Shown here: in pieces, positions 43,775-52,596 of the stretch
Layout of the letters: every line of letters begins with the position of its first letter
Position numbering within the stretch: position 1 is the first letter of the stretch
NCBI GenBank assembly: GCA_016928975.1
Contig: JAFGJR010000272.1
Coordinates: forward strand, 1 to 64,000
Length of the DNA: 64,000 nt
Source: Sedimentisphaerales bacterium
Lineage (GTDB): Bacteria; Planctomycetota; Phycisphaerae; Sedimentisphaerales; SG8-4
Reading direction: 5' to 3'
Program-made: the position numbers and the translations under genes
Notes under the pieces: model-generated
Seen by the model: only the letters and a program-made list of their open reading frames with translations
Told to the model about the DNA's origin: nothing
The model's database searches: none

Positions 43775-44083
43775 CGCTGCTGGGTGTACAAGGCCGCCAA
43801 TCTCCTCGATAAGATGCCGAAGTCACTCCACGAGAGGGCCAAGGTGATGTTGCAGGACATCTACCTGCGAATGACCGATCCGATCGAATCGGCATTCGCG
43901 ACGGTGCGGCTACGGACGGTGCGGGCCAAGGACAGCGGCAGCCGGACCGCGTGCCTGACGAGGGTCTTCAAACTGGCCCGCTGCGATGAGAGACACTGGC
44001 ATCGGCTCAAAGGCCAAGAGTCAATCCCCGAGGTGATTGGGGACGTGAAATCCGTGGACGGGATCAAGGAGATCACCGCTTGA
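43775..44083 (+). pseudogene. IS256-family (mutator) transposase remnant
   Basis: The frame begins RCWVYKAANLLDKMPKSLHERAKVML, matching the RCWVHK-type segment of IS256 transposases, and then jumps to DPIESAFATVRLRTVRAKDSGSR...VFKLARCDERHWHRLKGQESIPEVIGDVKSVDG, the C-terminal part of the same family. About 100 residues that normally separate the two blocks are missing, and the N-terminal catalytic half is absent. No terminal inverted repeats were recognised. The surrounding gap (43599-44292) otherwise holds only a small palindrome near dnaE. Confidence 0.8.
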
Positions 44084-44260
44084 ATCGCGATGGCTCTATC
44101 GCAGGACAAAGGAGGAACGCGGAATCGCCCGCGGCGAGGGAGTGTCGATCTCATCACCCCCCAACCGAAGCCAGCCCCGAAATCCGAACATCATAGGTCA
44201 TAAGCAAGTGTCTTCCTTGTCGCGGCAGCCACATATTCGTACTCCCTCAGTCGGTCCCCA

Positions 44261-44277
44261 CAGGTCCTTTGGACCTG
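44261..44277. terminator. Short palindrome downstream of dnaE
   Basis: CAGGTCCTTTGGACCTG: a 7-bp perfect stem with a 3-nt loop, 15 nt past the dnaE stop. No T-run follows on either strand, so a terminator role is only a guess. Confidence 0.3.
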
Positions 44278-44292
44278 CCAGACGTCCTGTCT

Positions 44293-47200
44293 TCACCTGG
44301 CCAGGGCGAAATTCTCGTCGCCGACGAGCTGTCTCATCTTGCGGCAGAATTCTGTGTCGGGATTTATTGACAGCTCCTTGCCGGCCGTCGCGTAGACCCT
44401 GCCTCTGTCCGTCTTGATCACGATCTGGAAGGGACGGTCGCCCCTGTGATGTTGGCAAATGCTGCGGATTTGCAGCACGGCTTCCTTCGTTACCGAGTTG
44501 GCGTCCAGCTTGATCCGCACGCCTCTGGCGAGCTTTTCCCGGGCCCTATCGAGCGGAATCAGCTCCGAGGCGATGAGGTTGGCGCGCTCGCGCCGGTAAT
44601 CGGCCTTACCGCGGACGAAGACAACCGTATCCTCGACAAGCAGCGGGGCAAATTCGTTGAGTGTGTCGGGGAACAGGACGACCTCGATTTGGCCTTGCAG
44701 GTCTTCGAGGTTGAAGACCGCCATTTTGGAGCCGGCGTTGCGGCCGTTCTTGGTCAGGTTGTACCGGATTTTCGTGATCATGCCACCCACGACGATCTGC
44801 TTGTCGCCGTTGCCTTGGCCGTTGCTTTGAGCCAGGTACGCGGTGTTGGTGGTCGAGTAGTTGTTGATCGCCTCGGCGTGCTGACTGAGCGGGTTGCTCG
44901 TGACGTAGAATCCGAGGACCTCCTTCTCGTAGGCGAGCATCTGCAATTCCGACCAGGGGGCCAGGTCGGGCAGGCGCTTGTGGTCTTCGGTGTAGTCCAC
45001 CTCCGCAGCCGCCTGCCCAAACAGACTCATCTGGCCGCTCAGCTTGTCGCTCTGAAGGCCGGCCCCGATGTCCATCGCCTTCTCGAGCCCCGCCATCATC
45101 TGATGACGGTTGCCGCCCAGCCGGTCGAACGCACCGGCCTTGATCAACGATTCGATCACCTGCTTGTTCACCGCTCGCGAGTCCACGTTCTCGCAGAAAT
45201 GGAAGAGACTCTGGAACCGACCGACTTTTTCGCGGGCCTCGATGATATGCTCGACTGCCTTCTCTCCCACGCCCTTGACCGCCGCCAGGCCGAAACGGAT
45301 CACGCCCTTGTTGCCCTGGCAGGTATCCTTGTACAGTGGCGTGAAATCCACGTCGCTGTCGTTGATGTCGGGCGCCATCACCTCGATACCCATTTCCCGG
45401 CACTCGCCGATGTATTCGACGATCTTGTCGGTGTCGCCCATTTCGTAGGTCAGCAGGGCCGCCATGAACTCGACCGGCCAGTGGGCCTTCATGTACGCCG
45501 TCTGGTAGGCGATGAACGCGTATCGCGTGGAGTGGCTCTTGTTGAACCCGTAGCCCGCGAACCGCTCGATCAGCTCGAAGATCTGCTCCGCCTCGTTCTT
45601 CTTCAGACCTTTGGCGACGCAACCGGCAAGAAACCGCTCCTTCTCCTTGGCGATGATGCTCGCCTTCTTCTTGCTGATGGCCTTGATCAGCGTGTACGCG
45701 TCGCGCAGCGGAATGTCCCCGAGACGGTTGCAGATTCGCATGACCTGTTCCTGGTAGGTCATGATGCCGTAGGTCTCCTCCAGGACCTCGGTCATGATGG
45801 GATGAGGCAGGGACCATCTGGCACCGTGTTTGCGGTCGATGTAGTCAGGGATCAGGATCATCGGGCCCGGACGGTATAGCGCGTTGGCGGCGATCAGGTC
45901 CTCTATGCGGTCCGGCCTCATCTTCATCAGCAGGTCTTGCATCCCGCCCGATTCGAACTGGAAGATGCCTCGGGTCCGGCCCATCGCGAAGACCTCGAAA
46001 ACCTGCTGATCGGTCAGGTCGAGCTTCTCCAGATCGATTTCTCCGCTGTGTTTCTTCTGGACCAACTGGCAGGCCCGCTCCAGGACGCTGAGCGTTTTCA
46101 GGCCGAGAAAGTCCATTTTCAGCAGACCCACCTTCTCCACCATCGGGCCTTCATACTGCGTGATGATGTCCTCCGAGCCCGGTGCCTTGTAGAGCGGCAC
46201 GAAGTCCGTCAGCGGCTCATCCGCCACCACCACGCCGGCCGCATGGACCGAGGCGTGTCGCGCCAGCCCTTCGAGCTTGCGACCGATGTCGATCACCTTG
46301 CGGGTCAGGTCGCTGGTCTCGTACGCCTGCTTGAGCTCAGGCTCCGTTTCCAGGGCCTTGTCCAGCGTCATGTCGAGCGAGAACGGCACAAGCTTGGCCA
46401 GTCGGTCCGCCTCGTTCAGCGGGACCCCCAGGACGCGGCAGATGTCGCGAATGACGGCCTTGGCCTTCATCGTCCCAAAGGTGATGATCTGCGCGACATG
46501 GCCGTACTTCCTGCGCACGTAGTCAATGACCTCCTGGCGGTGCGCCTGGCAGATGTCAATGTCGATATCGGGCATCTCGTTTCGCGCCGGGTCCATGAAC
46601 CGCTCGAAGAGCAGGTCGTACTTGATCGGGTCCACGTCGCACAGGCCGAGGCAGTAGCCGACCAGCGTCCCGACGCCGCTGCCCCTGGCGCCCAGCGGGA
46701 TGTGTCGCTCGCGCGCGTAGTTGCAGAAGTCCCACACAATCAGGAAGTAGCTGGAGAAACCCTTGGACTGGATCACGCTCAGCTCGCGAGTGAGCCGCTC
46801 CCTCACCTGGGTCGTGATCTCGCCGTAACGACTCTTCGCGCCGGTCTCGCACAGGCGGGCGAGGTAATCCTCCGGCGTGGAGCCGTCCGGCGGACGATAG
46901 CGCGGCGCGTGCCGGCTCTTGAGGTCCAGCTCCACATTGCACCGCTCGGCGATCGCCAGCGTGTTGTCGCACGCCTGCGGCGCCTCCGGGAACATCTCAC
47001 GCATTTGCTCGCTGCTCTTGAGGTACACATCCGGCGGGTAGATCATCCGGTCCGGGTCCGTCGCGAGCTTGCCCGTGCTGATCGCACACAGGCAGTTGTG
47101 CGCCTCGTGATCTTCCTGTTCGAGAAAATGCACGTCGTTAGTCGCGACCAGTCCGACGCCCAGTTCGTTTGCCAGATCGATCAGGCCCTCGCGGAGATGA

Positions 47201-47757
47201 GGCTGATCGCCCTGATGGCTCTGGATCTCGATGAAGAACCGCTCGGGCCCGAAGATCTTCAGATAGCTCTGTGCAGCTTCTCTGGCGGCCTTCATGTCCC
47301 CGGCCAGGATGGCGGCCGTGACCTCGCCTTTGAGGCAGGCCGTTGTGCAAATCAGTCCCTCATGGCACTGCGCCAGGACCTCCTTGTCGATTCGGGGCCG
47401 GTAGTAGAAGCCGTCAACGAACCCGGTGCTGGCGAGCTTAAGCAGATTGCGATAGCCGGTGGTGTTCTCCGCCAGCAGGATCAGGTGAAAGGCTGCATCC
47501 GAGATTGTGGTCTTGGTCTTGTCGAACCGGCTGCCCGGCGCAACATATGCCTCGATTCCGATGATCGGCTTGATCTCCGCGGCTCTGGCCTTGGTATAGA
47601 ATTCCACCACGCCGAACATGTTGCCGTGGTCCGTGACCGCCACGGCGTTCATCCCCAGCTTCTTGCATCGATCCAGCAGCCTCCCAAATGAAATGGCTCC
47701 GTCGAGCAATGAGTACTGGCTGTGCAAATGGAGGTGTGTAAATCCTTTATTCGGCAT
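44293..47757 (-). CDS. dnaE: DNA polymerase III alpha subunit
   Basis: 1154 aa, normal for DnaE. The N-terminal PHP domain starts FTHLHLHSQYSLLDG and includes AVTDHGNMFGVVEFY; the polymerase active site has RGSGVGTLVGYCLGL and PDIDIDICQAHRQEVIDYV with the paired aspartates; then FGTMKAKAVIRDICRVLG, NALYRPGPM, TYQEQVMRICNRLG, and FNKSHSTRYAFIAYQTAYMK typical of bacterial replicases. The C-terminal OB domain reads GGMITKIRYNLTKNGRNAGSKMAVFNLEDLQGQIEVVLFP. It replicates the chromosome with DnaN and DnaQ, which are not in this window. A near-consensus promoter overlapped by a perfect palindrome lies just upstream. Confidence 0.97.
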   Translation of the reverse strand: MPNKGFTHLHLHSQYSLLDGAISFGRLLDRCKKLGMNAVAVTDHGNMFGVVEFYTKARAAEIKPIIGIEAYVAPGSRFDKTKTTISDAAFHLILLAENTTGYRNLLKLASTGFVDGFYYRPRIDKEVLAQCHEGLICTTACLKGEVTAAILAGDMKAAREAAQSYLKIFGPERFFIEIQSHQGDQPHLREGLIDLANELGVGLVATNDVHFLEQEDHEAHNCLCAISTGKLATDPDRMIYPPDVYLKSSEQMREMFPEAPQACDNTLAIAERCNVELDLKSRHAPRYRPPDGSTPEDYLARLCETGAKSRYGEITTQVRERLTRELSVIQSKGFSSYFLIVWDFCNYARERHIPLGARGSGVGTLVGYCLGLCDVDPIKYDLLFERFMDPARNEMPDIDIDICQAHRQEVIDYVRRKYGHVAQIITFGTMKAKAVIRDICRVLGVPLNEADRLAKLVPFSLDMTLDKALETEPELKQAYETSDLTRKVIDIGRKLEGLARHASVHAAGVVVADEPLTDFVPLYKAPGSEDIITQYEGPMVEKVGLLKMDFLGLKTLSVLERACQLVQKKHSGEIDLEKLDLTDQQVFEVFAMGRTRGIFQFESGGMQDLLMKMRPDRIEDLIAANALYRPGPMILIPDYIDRKHGARWSLPHPIMTEVLEETYGIMTYQEQVMRICNRLGDIPLRDAYTLIKAISKKKASIIAKEKERFLAGCVAKGLKKNEAEQIFELIERFAGYGFNKSHSTRYAFIAYQTAYMKAHWPVEFMAALLTYEMGDTDKIVEYIGECREMGIEVMAPDINDSDVDFTPLYKDTCQGNKGVIRFGLAAVKGVGEKAVEHIIEAREKVGRFQSLFHFCENVDSRAVNKQVIESLIKAGAFDRLGGNRHQMMAGLEKAMDIGAGLQSDKLSGQMSLFGQAAAEVDYTEDHKRLPDLAPWSELQMLAYEKEVLGFYVTSNPLSQHAEAINNYSTTNTAYLAQSNGQGNGDKQIVVGGMITKIRYNLTKNGRNAGSKMAVFNLEDLQGQIEVVLFPDTLNEFAPLLVEDTVVFVRGKADYRRERANLIASELIPLDRAREKLARGVRIKLDANSVTKEAVLQIRSICQHHRGDRPFQIVIKTDRGRVYATAGKELSINPDTEFCRKMRQLVGDENFALAR

Positions 47758-47768
47758 ATCTTATGAAT

Positions 47769-47822
47769 CCTATCATGATCCTCTATGAGGATCATGATAG
47801 GCCGTCGTGGCGCCCCTGTCAA
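47769..47822 (-). promoter_or_regulatory. dnaE promoter overlapped by a perfect 15-bp inverted repeat
   Basis: Minus strand: TTGACA (47822-47817), 17-nt spacer, TATCAT (47799-47794). The -10 box lies inside a perfect palindrome (47769-47801): 15-bp arms CCTATCATGATCCTC and GAGGATCATGATAGG around TAT. The predicted start point is close to the centre of the palindrome, so the arms straddle promoter and leader. This layout suits a repressor operator better than an RNA hairpin. dnaE begins 12 bp downstream. Confidence 0.65.
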
Positions 47823-48427
47823 GCACCTTCGCCGGTCTTCAACATCCCTGCAAACCGAGCCCAACCCGATCCAGTCCTTCGGCCCCCCGGCCGGCGTCAC
47901 CATGCTCACCGCCGGCGCCGCCGATTTCCTCACCCTCCCTCGTCTGTGTCGCCTTCGTCAAGCTCTGGAACCGTCCCCAAGATACCCGAGTCCGGCAGGT
48001 AGCTTGACAACCATCAAGAACTCATCCGTTGGGCCTCTCGGTTGCCTTCCCCGCACGCTGCTTCTGCAATGCCATCGTGGATTCTGAGGCTATGGTGCTC
48101 TGCATGACGGAGAAGCCCGAGTCAGCAGTCATCCGGGAGTTCCAGATAACTGACTCTGACGGAAACCAGTGGGATTCGAGTGTTCGTGCGGCAACTGCAA
48201 CAGTTCAAGCAGAAGGGACCCGCCAAACTGAACGCTGGGTGAAGCGCCATTGCATCAGAAGAAGATCGGCGAGGATCGCCAGCGATCGCCCTCAGGAGAA
48301 CCGGATCGTGGAGACACAGCCTCGATCCTGGAAAACGTCAGTTGACCGAAGCGCGGCTCGTACTGATGAGAGAACAATGACGTGCACGATCTCTCTCCGG
48401 TCTCCAGCCTACGGTCTCCGGCCCCTG
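47823..48427. other. Gene-poor gap with a weak RhuM-like trace
   Basis: No convincing gene. Around 48104-48245 (plus) the frame MTEKPESAVIREFQITDSDG followed by SSVRAATATVQAEGTRQTER faintly recalls the VIREF..T..ADG and VQ.EG.RQ..R segments of RhuM/virulence proteins, but the conserved YNLD and GYRV parts are absent. The rest shows no hairpins or repeats that stand out. Confidence 0.25.
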
Positions 48428-49939
48428 TCAGATATAGACCTTGTCCATCATTCTGGGGAAGGGGATGCACTGGCGGATGTGCTTCTCGCGGGTGATCCAG
48501 GCGACGGTTCGCTCGACGCCCAGGCCGAAACCGCCGTGTGGGACGGAGCCGTACTTGCGCAGGTCCAGGTACCAGTCATAGGTCTCGGGGTTGAGGCCCT
48601 GGTCTCTGATCTTGACCAGGAGACGGTCGTAGTCGTCCTCGCGGACGGAGCCGCCGATGATCTCGCCAAAACCGGCGGGGGCCAGCAGGTCGAAGTTCTC
48701 CACGACGCGTTCATCCTGCCGGTCGGTCCGCATGTAGAAGGCCTTGGCCTCGCGCGGGTAGTGCGTGACGAAGACCGGCTTGTCGTGCATGTGGGAGATG
48801 ATGGTCTCGTCGGAGCCGCCGAGGTCCTTGCCCCACTCGAACTCGGCCGCCAGTTGGGCGTGCTTGGGGTTGTTCTCGATGCGCGTATTGACCTCTTCCA
48901 AGTCGCCTCGCAGCTCGATCAGCTCAGCGGCGATCTTGTCCTTCTGCCACTGCTTGATCTGGCCGGACTGCTCCTTGTCGAGCTCGGCGATCCGGTTTTC
49001 GATCCGCTGCTTTTCGCTTTGCAGCTCGCTCAGTTCCTGGGCGAGGAACTCCGCTGCCTTGGGCCCCTTGAGAATCTCCACGGCCTGCGTGTACGTCAGG
49101 CGGCAGAAGGGCGGTGTGATCCGCTCCAAGGCGGGGATGTCCGCGCCGAGCGTCTGCAATTCGCTGCGGTTGTCGGCCAGGACGCGTGAGGCGACAAAAG
49201 AGACGAGTCCCTCGGCCAATTTGAGCAGGCCGTCGAGATCGATGAACGCGACCTCCGGCTCGACCATCCAGAATTCCGTCAGGTGCCGGCGGGTCTTGCT
49301 CTTTTCCGCGCGGAAGGTCGGGCCGAAGCAGTAGACGCGGCCGTAAGCCATCGCCGCCGATTCGAGATAGAGCTGGCCCGTCTGCGTCAGGTGCAGGGGC
49401 CGGCCGAAGTAGTCCACCTCGAACAGCGAGGTCTGGTCCTCGCCGACGATGGTCGTGAAGATGGGCGTGTCCACGAGAATGAAGCCGTTGTCGTTGAAGT
49501 ACCGTCGGATGGCGTCGATCACCGTGTGGCGGACCCTGCCGATGGCCCACTGCCTCTGCGAGCGCAGGTGCAGGTGGCGATGCTTCATCAGGAAGTCCAC
49601 GCCGTGAGGCTTGGGCGTGATCGGATACCCTTCCGCCATCGCGACGACCGCTGCGCCGGTGACCGCCATCTCGTATCCCCCGACGCTTCGTTCATCCGCC
49701 CGGATCGTCCCGGTCACCGATAACGACGATTCCTGTCCGAGCCGCTTGAGTTGCTCGAAGACCTCGTCGGGAACCTTGCCCTTCTCCACGATACACTGGC
49801 ACAACCCGGTCCCGTCGCGAACGATGAGAAACAGAATCTTGCCACTGGCCCGGCTGTTGTACAGCCAGCCGTTCAACGTTACCTCCTGTCCGACGTGATC
49901 CTTCAACTGATTGATATAAACAGCAGTACTCTCAGTCAT
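48428..49939 (-). CDS. asnS: Asparaginyl-tRNA synthetase with coiled-coil insertion
   Basis: 503 aa; the family is usually about 430-470. The N-terminal OB-fold anticodon-binding domain is clear (VTLNGWLYNSRASGKILFLIVRDGTGLCQCI), followed by the class II core: motif 1 (IRRYFNDNGFILVDTPIFT), motif 2 (FRAEKSKTRRHLTEFWMVEPE) and motif 3 (GGFGLGVERTVAWI). Between TYTQAVEILKG and FEWGKDLGG, about residues 295-362, is a charged helical insert (LSELQSEKQRIENRIAELDK and ELIELRGDLEEVNTRIENN) predicted to form an antiparallel coiled coil. HDKPVFVTHYPREAKAFYM downstream keeps the normal active-site order. AAGGA precedes the ATG. It charges tRNA-Asn; AsnRS rather than AspRS is favoured by the overall sequence. 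Confidence 0.92.
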   Translation of the reverse strand: MTESTAVYINQLKDHVGQEVTLNGWLYNSRASGKILFLIVRDGTGLCQCIVEKGKVPDEVFEQLKRLGQESSLSVTGTIRADERSVGGYEMAVTGAAVVAMAEGYPITPKPHGVDFLMKHRHLHLRSQRQWAIGRVRHTVIDAIRRYFNDNGFILVDTPIFTTIVGEDQTSLFEVDYFGRPLHLTQTGQLYLESAAMAYGRVYCFGPTFRAEKSKTRRHLTEFWMVEPEVAFIDLDGLLKLAEGLVSFVASRVLADNRSELQTLGADIPALERITPPFCRLTYTQAVEILKGPKAAEFLAQELSELQSEKQRIENRIAELDKEQSGQIKQWQKDKIAAELIELRGDLEEVNTRIENNPKHAQLAAEFEWGKDLGGSDETIISHMHDKPVFVTHYPREAKAFYMRTDRQDERVVENFDLLAPAGFGEIIGGSVREDDYDRLLVKIRDQGLNPETYDWYLDLRKYGSVPHGGFGLGVERTVAWITREKHIRQCIPFPRMMDKVYI

Positions 49940-50152
49940 TTCTCTGGTTCCTTATTGGCATTGGGTCCACCTGGGCAGCGCGGGCGAACAGCCAAACCGC
50001 TGGGGGAGGCTCACAGGTTGCTCACCGCGCCACTCTTGTTCAGCCACCAACTATACACGCCCACCCTGCCTTCGGAAAGTACCTCTTTGCAGCCTTGCCT
50101 GGCAAAGGACTGCGAAAGCCCGTCGGTTCGGCTATGATGCGTTCAGAAGGCA

Positions 50153-50168
50153 TTGACAGGAGTGTCAA
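50153..50168 (+). promoter_or_regulatory. Inverted repeat around the ribosome site of the DUF2283 gene
   Basis: TTGACA-GGAG-TGTCAA: 6-bp perfect arms with the presumed ribosome site as loop, 3 nt before the start codon. A TATGAT (50133-50138) could be the -10 box. This could be an autoregulatory operator or a translation-blocking hairpin of the toxin-antitoxin-like unit that follows. Confidence 0.45.
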
Positions 50169-50171
50169 GAC

Positions 50172-50435
50172 ATGGACGTCGCCTGTTCCGTGAATAGCGT
50201 GCCGATACGACTGACCGATTTCGTCAGCAACTGCATTGCCCTGGCGACGAAGATGTTGGCGCTCCCTGCGCAACACGTGTGGCTGGACTATGACAAGGAA
50301 GCGGACGTGCTCTATATGAGTTTTCGCAAGCCCCAGAGAGCCAGAGAGACGATCGAGCTGGAGGGCGATATCCTGGTCCGCAAGGACGGCAAGGAAATTG
50401 TCGGCTTGACGATACTGAACGCCAGCAGCAGGTGA
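50172..50435 (+). CDS. DUF2283 family small protein (toxin-antitoxin-like)
   Basis: 87 aa. A helical N-terminus (IRLTDFVSNCIALATKML) is followed by the DUF2283 core: HVWLDYDKEADVLYMSFRKP, then ETIELEGDILVRKDGKEIVG and LTILNASSR. The full-length N-terminus is kept because related proteins have a similar helix. DUF2283 proteins are commonly found beside small CopG/BrnA-like regulators in toxin-antitoxin-like pairs, and such a gene, now broken, follows 13 bp downstream. Confidence 0.8.
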   Translation: MDVACSVNSVPIRLTDFVSNCIALATKMLALPAQHVWLDYDKEADVLYMSFRKPQRARETIELEGDILVRKDGKEIVGLTILNASSR

Positions 50436-50448
50436 GAGGATCACGCCC

Positions 50449-50620
50449 ATGAAGGCGCGTGAATTTGATAAGTGGTTTGACGAGGGCGAGGATGTCTCCA
50501 AGTACCTCGACATGACGAAGGCAAGGAGGCTTGGCCAGGAGCAGAAGAGAGTGAACGTGGATTTTCCGCTGTGGATGGTCCGCCTGCTCGACAAGGAGGC
50601 AAAACGCGGTCAGTGGCCAG
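50449..50620 (+). pseudogene. Truncated CopG/BrnA-like antitoxin
   Basis: MKAREFDKWFDEGEDVSKYL, then MTKARRLGQEQKRVNVDFPLWMVRLLDKEAKRG match the start of small CopG-type antitoxins (KAREFDKKFDEGEDI...RVNVDFPVWM...LDKEA). The usual C-terminal part, RLGVTRQSIIKVWLAERL-like, is missing; after KRG the frame runs into sequence antisense to ogt. The gene appears to have been cut by a deletion that joined it to the ogt 3' side. The partner DUF2283 gene is intact. Confidence 0.7.
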
Positions 50621-50685
50621 ACGCCCGCCTTGTTGTGTCCACGGATCGGCACCGACATGATAGATGTCTCCTGCGGGGCACAAAT

Positions 50686-51201
50686 TTACAGCGGTTGCTC
50701 GTAGCGGAGCAGTCTCTGTTTGGCCTTGATACCGCCGGGGGCGGAGAAGCCGCCTAACGTGCCGTCAGCGCGGAGGACACGATGGCAGGGAATGACCAGC
50801 GGGATTGGGTTGCGGGCCAGGGCGCTGCCGACCGCGCGAGCGGCGCCGGGGTGGCCGATGCGCGCGGCCAGGCCGCCGTAGGTGGTCGTCTCGCCCGTGG
50901 GGATCCTGCGGCAAGCGAGCAGGACCTCGCAGTTAAAGGGGCTCAGGCCGTCAAGGCTGACCACAGGATCAGTACTGAAATCGACGGCTTCGCCTTCAAA
51001 ATAGGCGACGATACGCTCCCGGAGGTCTGGCAGGAGGCTCTCGTCCGGTTGCATGGGCTCGACCGTCAGATCCAAGGCTCGGAGTATCTCGCACCGGGCG
51101 GTCCGCCGGTCTGGGAGGGGCAGGCACAGCCGATGCAGAACGCCATCACGGCCGGCGATTGCGACGTAACCCCAGCTTGTCTCGAAGGTTGTGTACTGCA
51201 T
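50686..51201 (-). CDS. ogt: Methylated-DNA--[protein]-cysteine S-methyltransferase
   Basis: 171 aa, the size of Ogt/MGMT. The active-site motif IPCHRV is in place, preceded by the DNA-binding helix-turn-helix segment (GETTTYGGLAARIGHPGAARAVGSALARNPIPLV) and followed by GTLGGFSAPGGIKAKQRLL. It removes methyl or larger alkyl groups from O6-guanine or O4-thymine in a single-turnover reaction. Its 3' end meets the broken antitoxin gene. No operon partner is visible; the gap 51202-51476 to pheA holds nothing recognisable. Confidence 0.95.
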   Translation of the reverse strand: MQYTTFETSWGYVAIAGRDGVLHRLCLPLPDRRTARCEILRALDLTVEPMQPDESLLPDLRERIVAYFEGEAVDFSTDPVVSLDGLSPFNCEVLLACRRIPTGETTTYGGLAARIGHPGAARAVGSALARNPIPLVIPCHRVLRADGTLGGFSAPGGIKAKQRLLRYEQPL

Positions 51202-51476
51202 AGCCCTGTTCCCCGGTACGGGCGCCGTCCGAACGCTGCGGCGTATTTCCTATCGGATCTTCTTTACGCGGCTGTTGGTGGACAGTCAACCCCTTCGAAG
51301 GCCGCCAGTGCAGGCAAACGCGAAATCCCGCGTTTCTACTGCCTCCAAGGCCCGTCGGGTCAGACAGGGCCAAAATGTTGTCCTCCATACGTCGAAATTC
51401 GTTGACGTGAGGGCCGGATTCTGCTATCAAAAGAAGTTTTCACGAAGTCTGGCCAGCTTTTCTGGGCGACGGATCT

Positions 51477-52547
51477 ATGTCTCTGGACGAACTGAGAAAG
51501 CGCATTGACGAGATCGATGGGCAGTTGGTGAACCTGCTCAACGAGCGGGCGACTGTGGTGATAGAAATCGGCAAGCTCAAGGCGCAGGCCGAGCGGCCGA
51601 TCTACGCGCCGGACCGCGAGAAGCAGGTGCTGGACAAGGTCGTGAAGGCAAACAAGGGGCCGCTGCCCGACCGGACGCTGGTGGCGATCTGGCGGGAGAT
51701 GATGAGCGGGTCGTTCGTGCTGGAGAAAAGGCCGCGAATCGCTTACCTGGGGCCGGGCGGCAGCTTCAGCCATACGGCGGCGATGCTCAAGTTTGGACGC
51801 AGCGTCGAGTATGAGCCCCTGGCGGATATCCGAGGCATTTTCGACGAGATCTGCAAGGGGCACTGCGACCTGGGGATCGTGCCGGTCGAGAACTCCACCG
51901 GCGGCGGCGTCATTGAGACGCTCGATGCCTTGATCGACACCGACGTGAAGATCTGTGCCGAGGTCCTGATGACGATCCACCACAACCTGCTGGCCAATTG
52001 CACCTTGGAAGAGGTGGAAAGGATTTACTCCAAGCCGGAGGTGTTTGCTCAATGCCGCAATTGGCTGGCCTCGACGTTCGAGGAGACGAATACGATCGCT
52101 GTGGCCTCGACCGCCAAGGCCGCTCAGATGGCGACGGAAGAATCGTATGCGGCCGCGATCGGGTCGAAGGTGGCCGCCGAAATGTACGGGTTGGAGGTCA
52201 TCTGCGAGAACATCGAGGACATCTCCAACAATGTTACGCGATTCCTCGTGGTCAGCCGCGAGGATGCCAGGCCGACCGGCGAGGACAAGACAGCCATCTT
52301 GTTCAGCACAGCGCACAAGGCCGGCGCTCTGGCTGACGTGCTGGCGGCATTCAAGAAATACAATATCAATCTGACCAACATCGAATCGAGGCCAAGTAAG
52401 AAACGCGAATTCGAGTATTATTTCTTCGTGGATCTGCTTGGCCACCGGTCGGATGAGCGGATTCAGGCCGGGCTGGAAGAGGCCCGGCAGCATTGCCTAC
52501 AGCTTTCCGTGCTGGGGAGTTTCCCCCGCGCGACGGAGTTGCTGTAG
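51477..52547 (+). CDS. pheA: Bifunctional chorismate mutase/prephenate dehydratase
   Basis: 356 aa. Residues about 1-85 form an AroQ chorismate mutase (LDELRKRIDEIDGQLVNLLNERATVV, IYAPDREKQVL). The prephenate dehydratase domain (about 90-270) has RIAYLGPGGSFSHTAA, GIVPVENSTGGGVIETLD and NVTRFLVVS, with the TRF motif that includes the catalytic threonine. The C-terminal ACT domain (about 280-350: KAGALADVLAAFKKYNINLT, then NIESRPSKKREFEYYFFVD) carries the ESRP motif used in phenylalanine feedback binding. It makes phenylpyruvate from chorismate, and inhibition by phenylalanine is expected. TpiA follows 49 bp downstream. Confidence 0.96.
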   Translation: MSLDELRKRIDEIDGQLVNLLNERATVVIEIGKLKAQAERPIYAPDREKQVLDKVVKANKGPLPDRTLVAIWREMMSGSFVLEKRPRIAYLGPGGSFSHTAAMLKFGRSVEYEPLADIRGIFDEICKGHCDLGIVPVENSTGGGVIETLDALIDTDVKICAEVLMTIHHNLLANCTLEEVERIYSKPEVFAQCRNWLASTFEETNTIAVASTAKAAQMATEESYAAAIGSKVAAEMYGLEVICENIEDISNNVTRFLVVSREDARPTGEDKTAILFSTAHKAGALADVLAAFKKYNINLTNIESRPSKKREFEYYFFVDLLGHRSDERIQAGLEEARQHCLQLSVLGSFPRATELL

Positions 52548-52596
52548 CGGCGGCTAACACGTGCCGCGGGGATTCCAGGGCATACAGGAGAAAACG

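Noticed and set aside
41244..43847. 867-codon open frame on the plus strand
   Set aside because: It is mostly antisense to the ClC gene; only the 41496-41626 stretch resembles a real protein (HATPase fragment) and it was kept separately.
45937..47691. 584-codon open frame on the plus strand
   Set aside because: It is antisense to dnaE, whose PHP and polymerase motifs are unmistakable.
48104..48245. RhuM-like gene fragment as a confident call
   Set aside because: Only two short stretches look similar and the conserved YNLD/GYRV core is missing; listed only as a weak trace.
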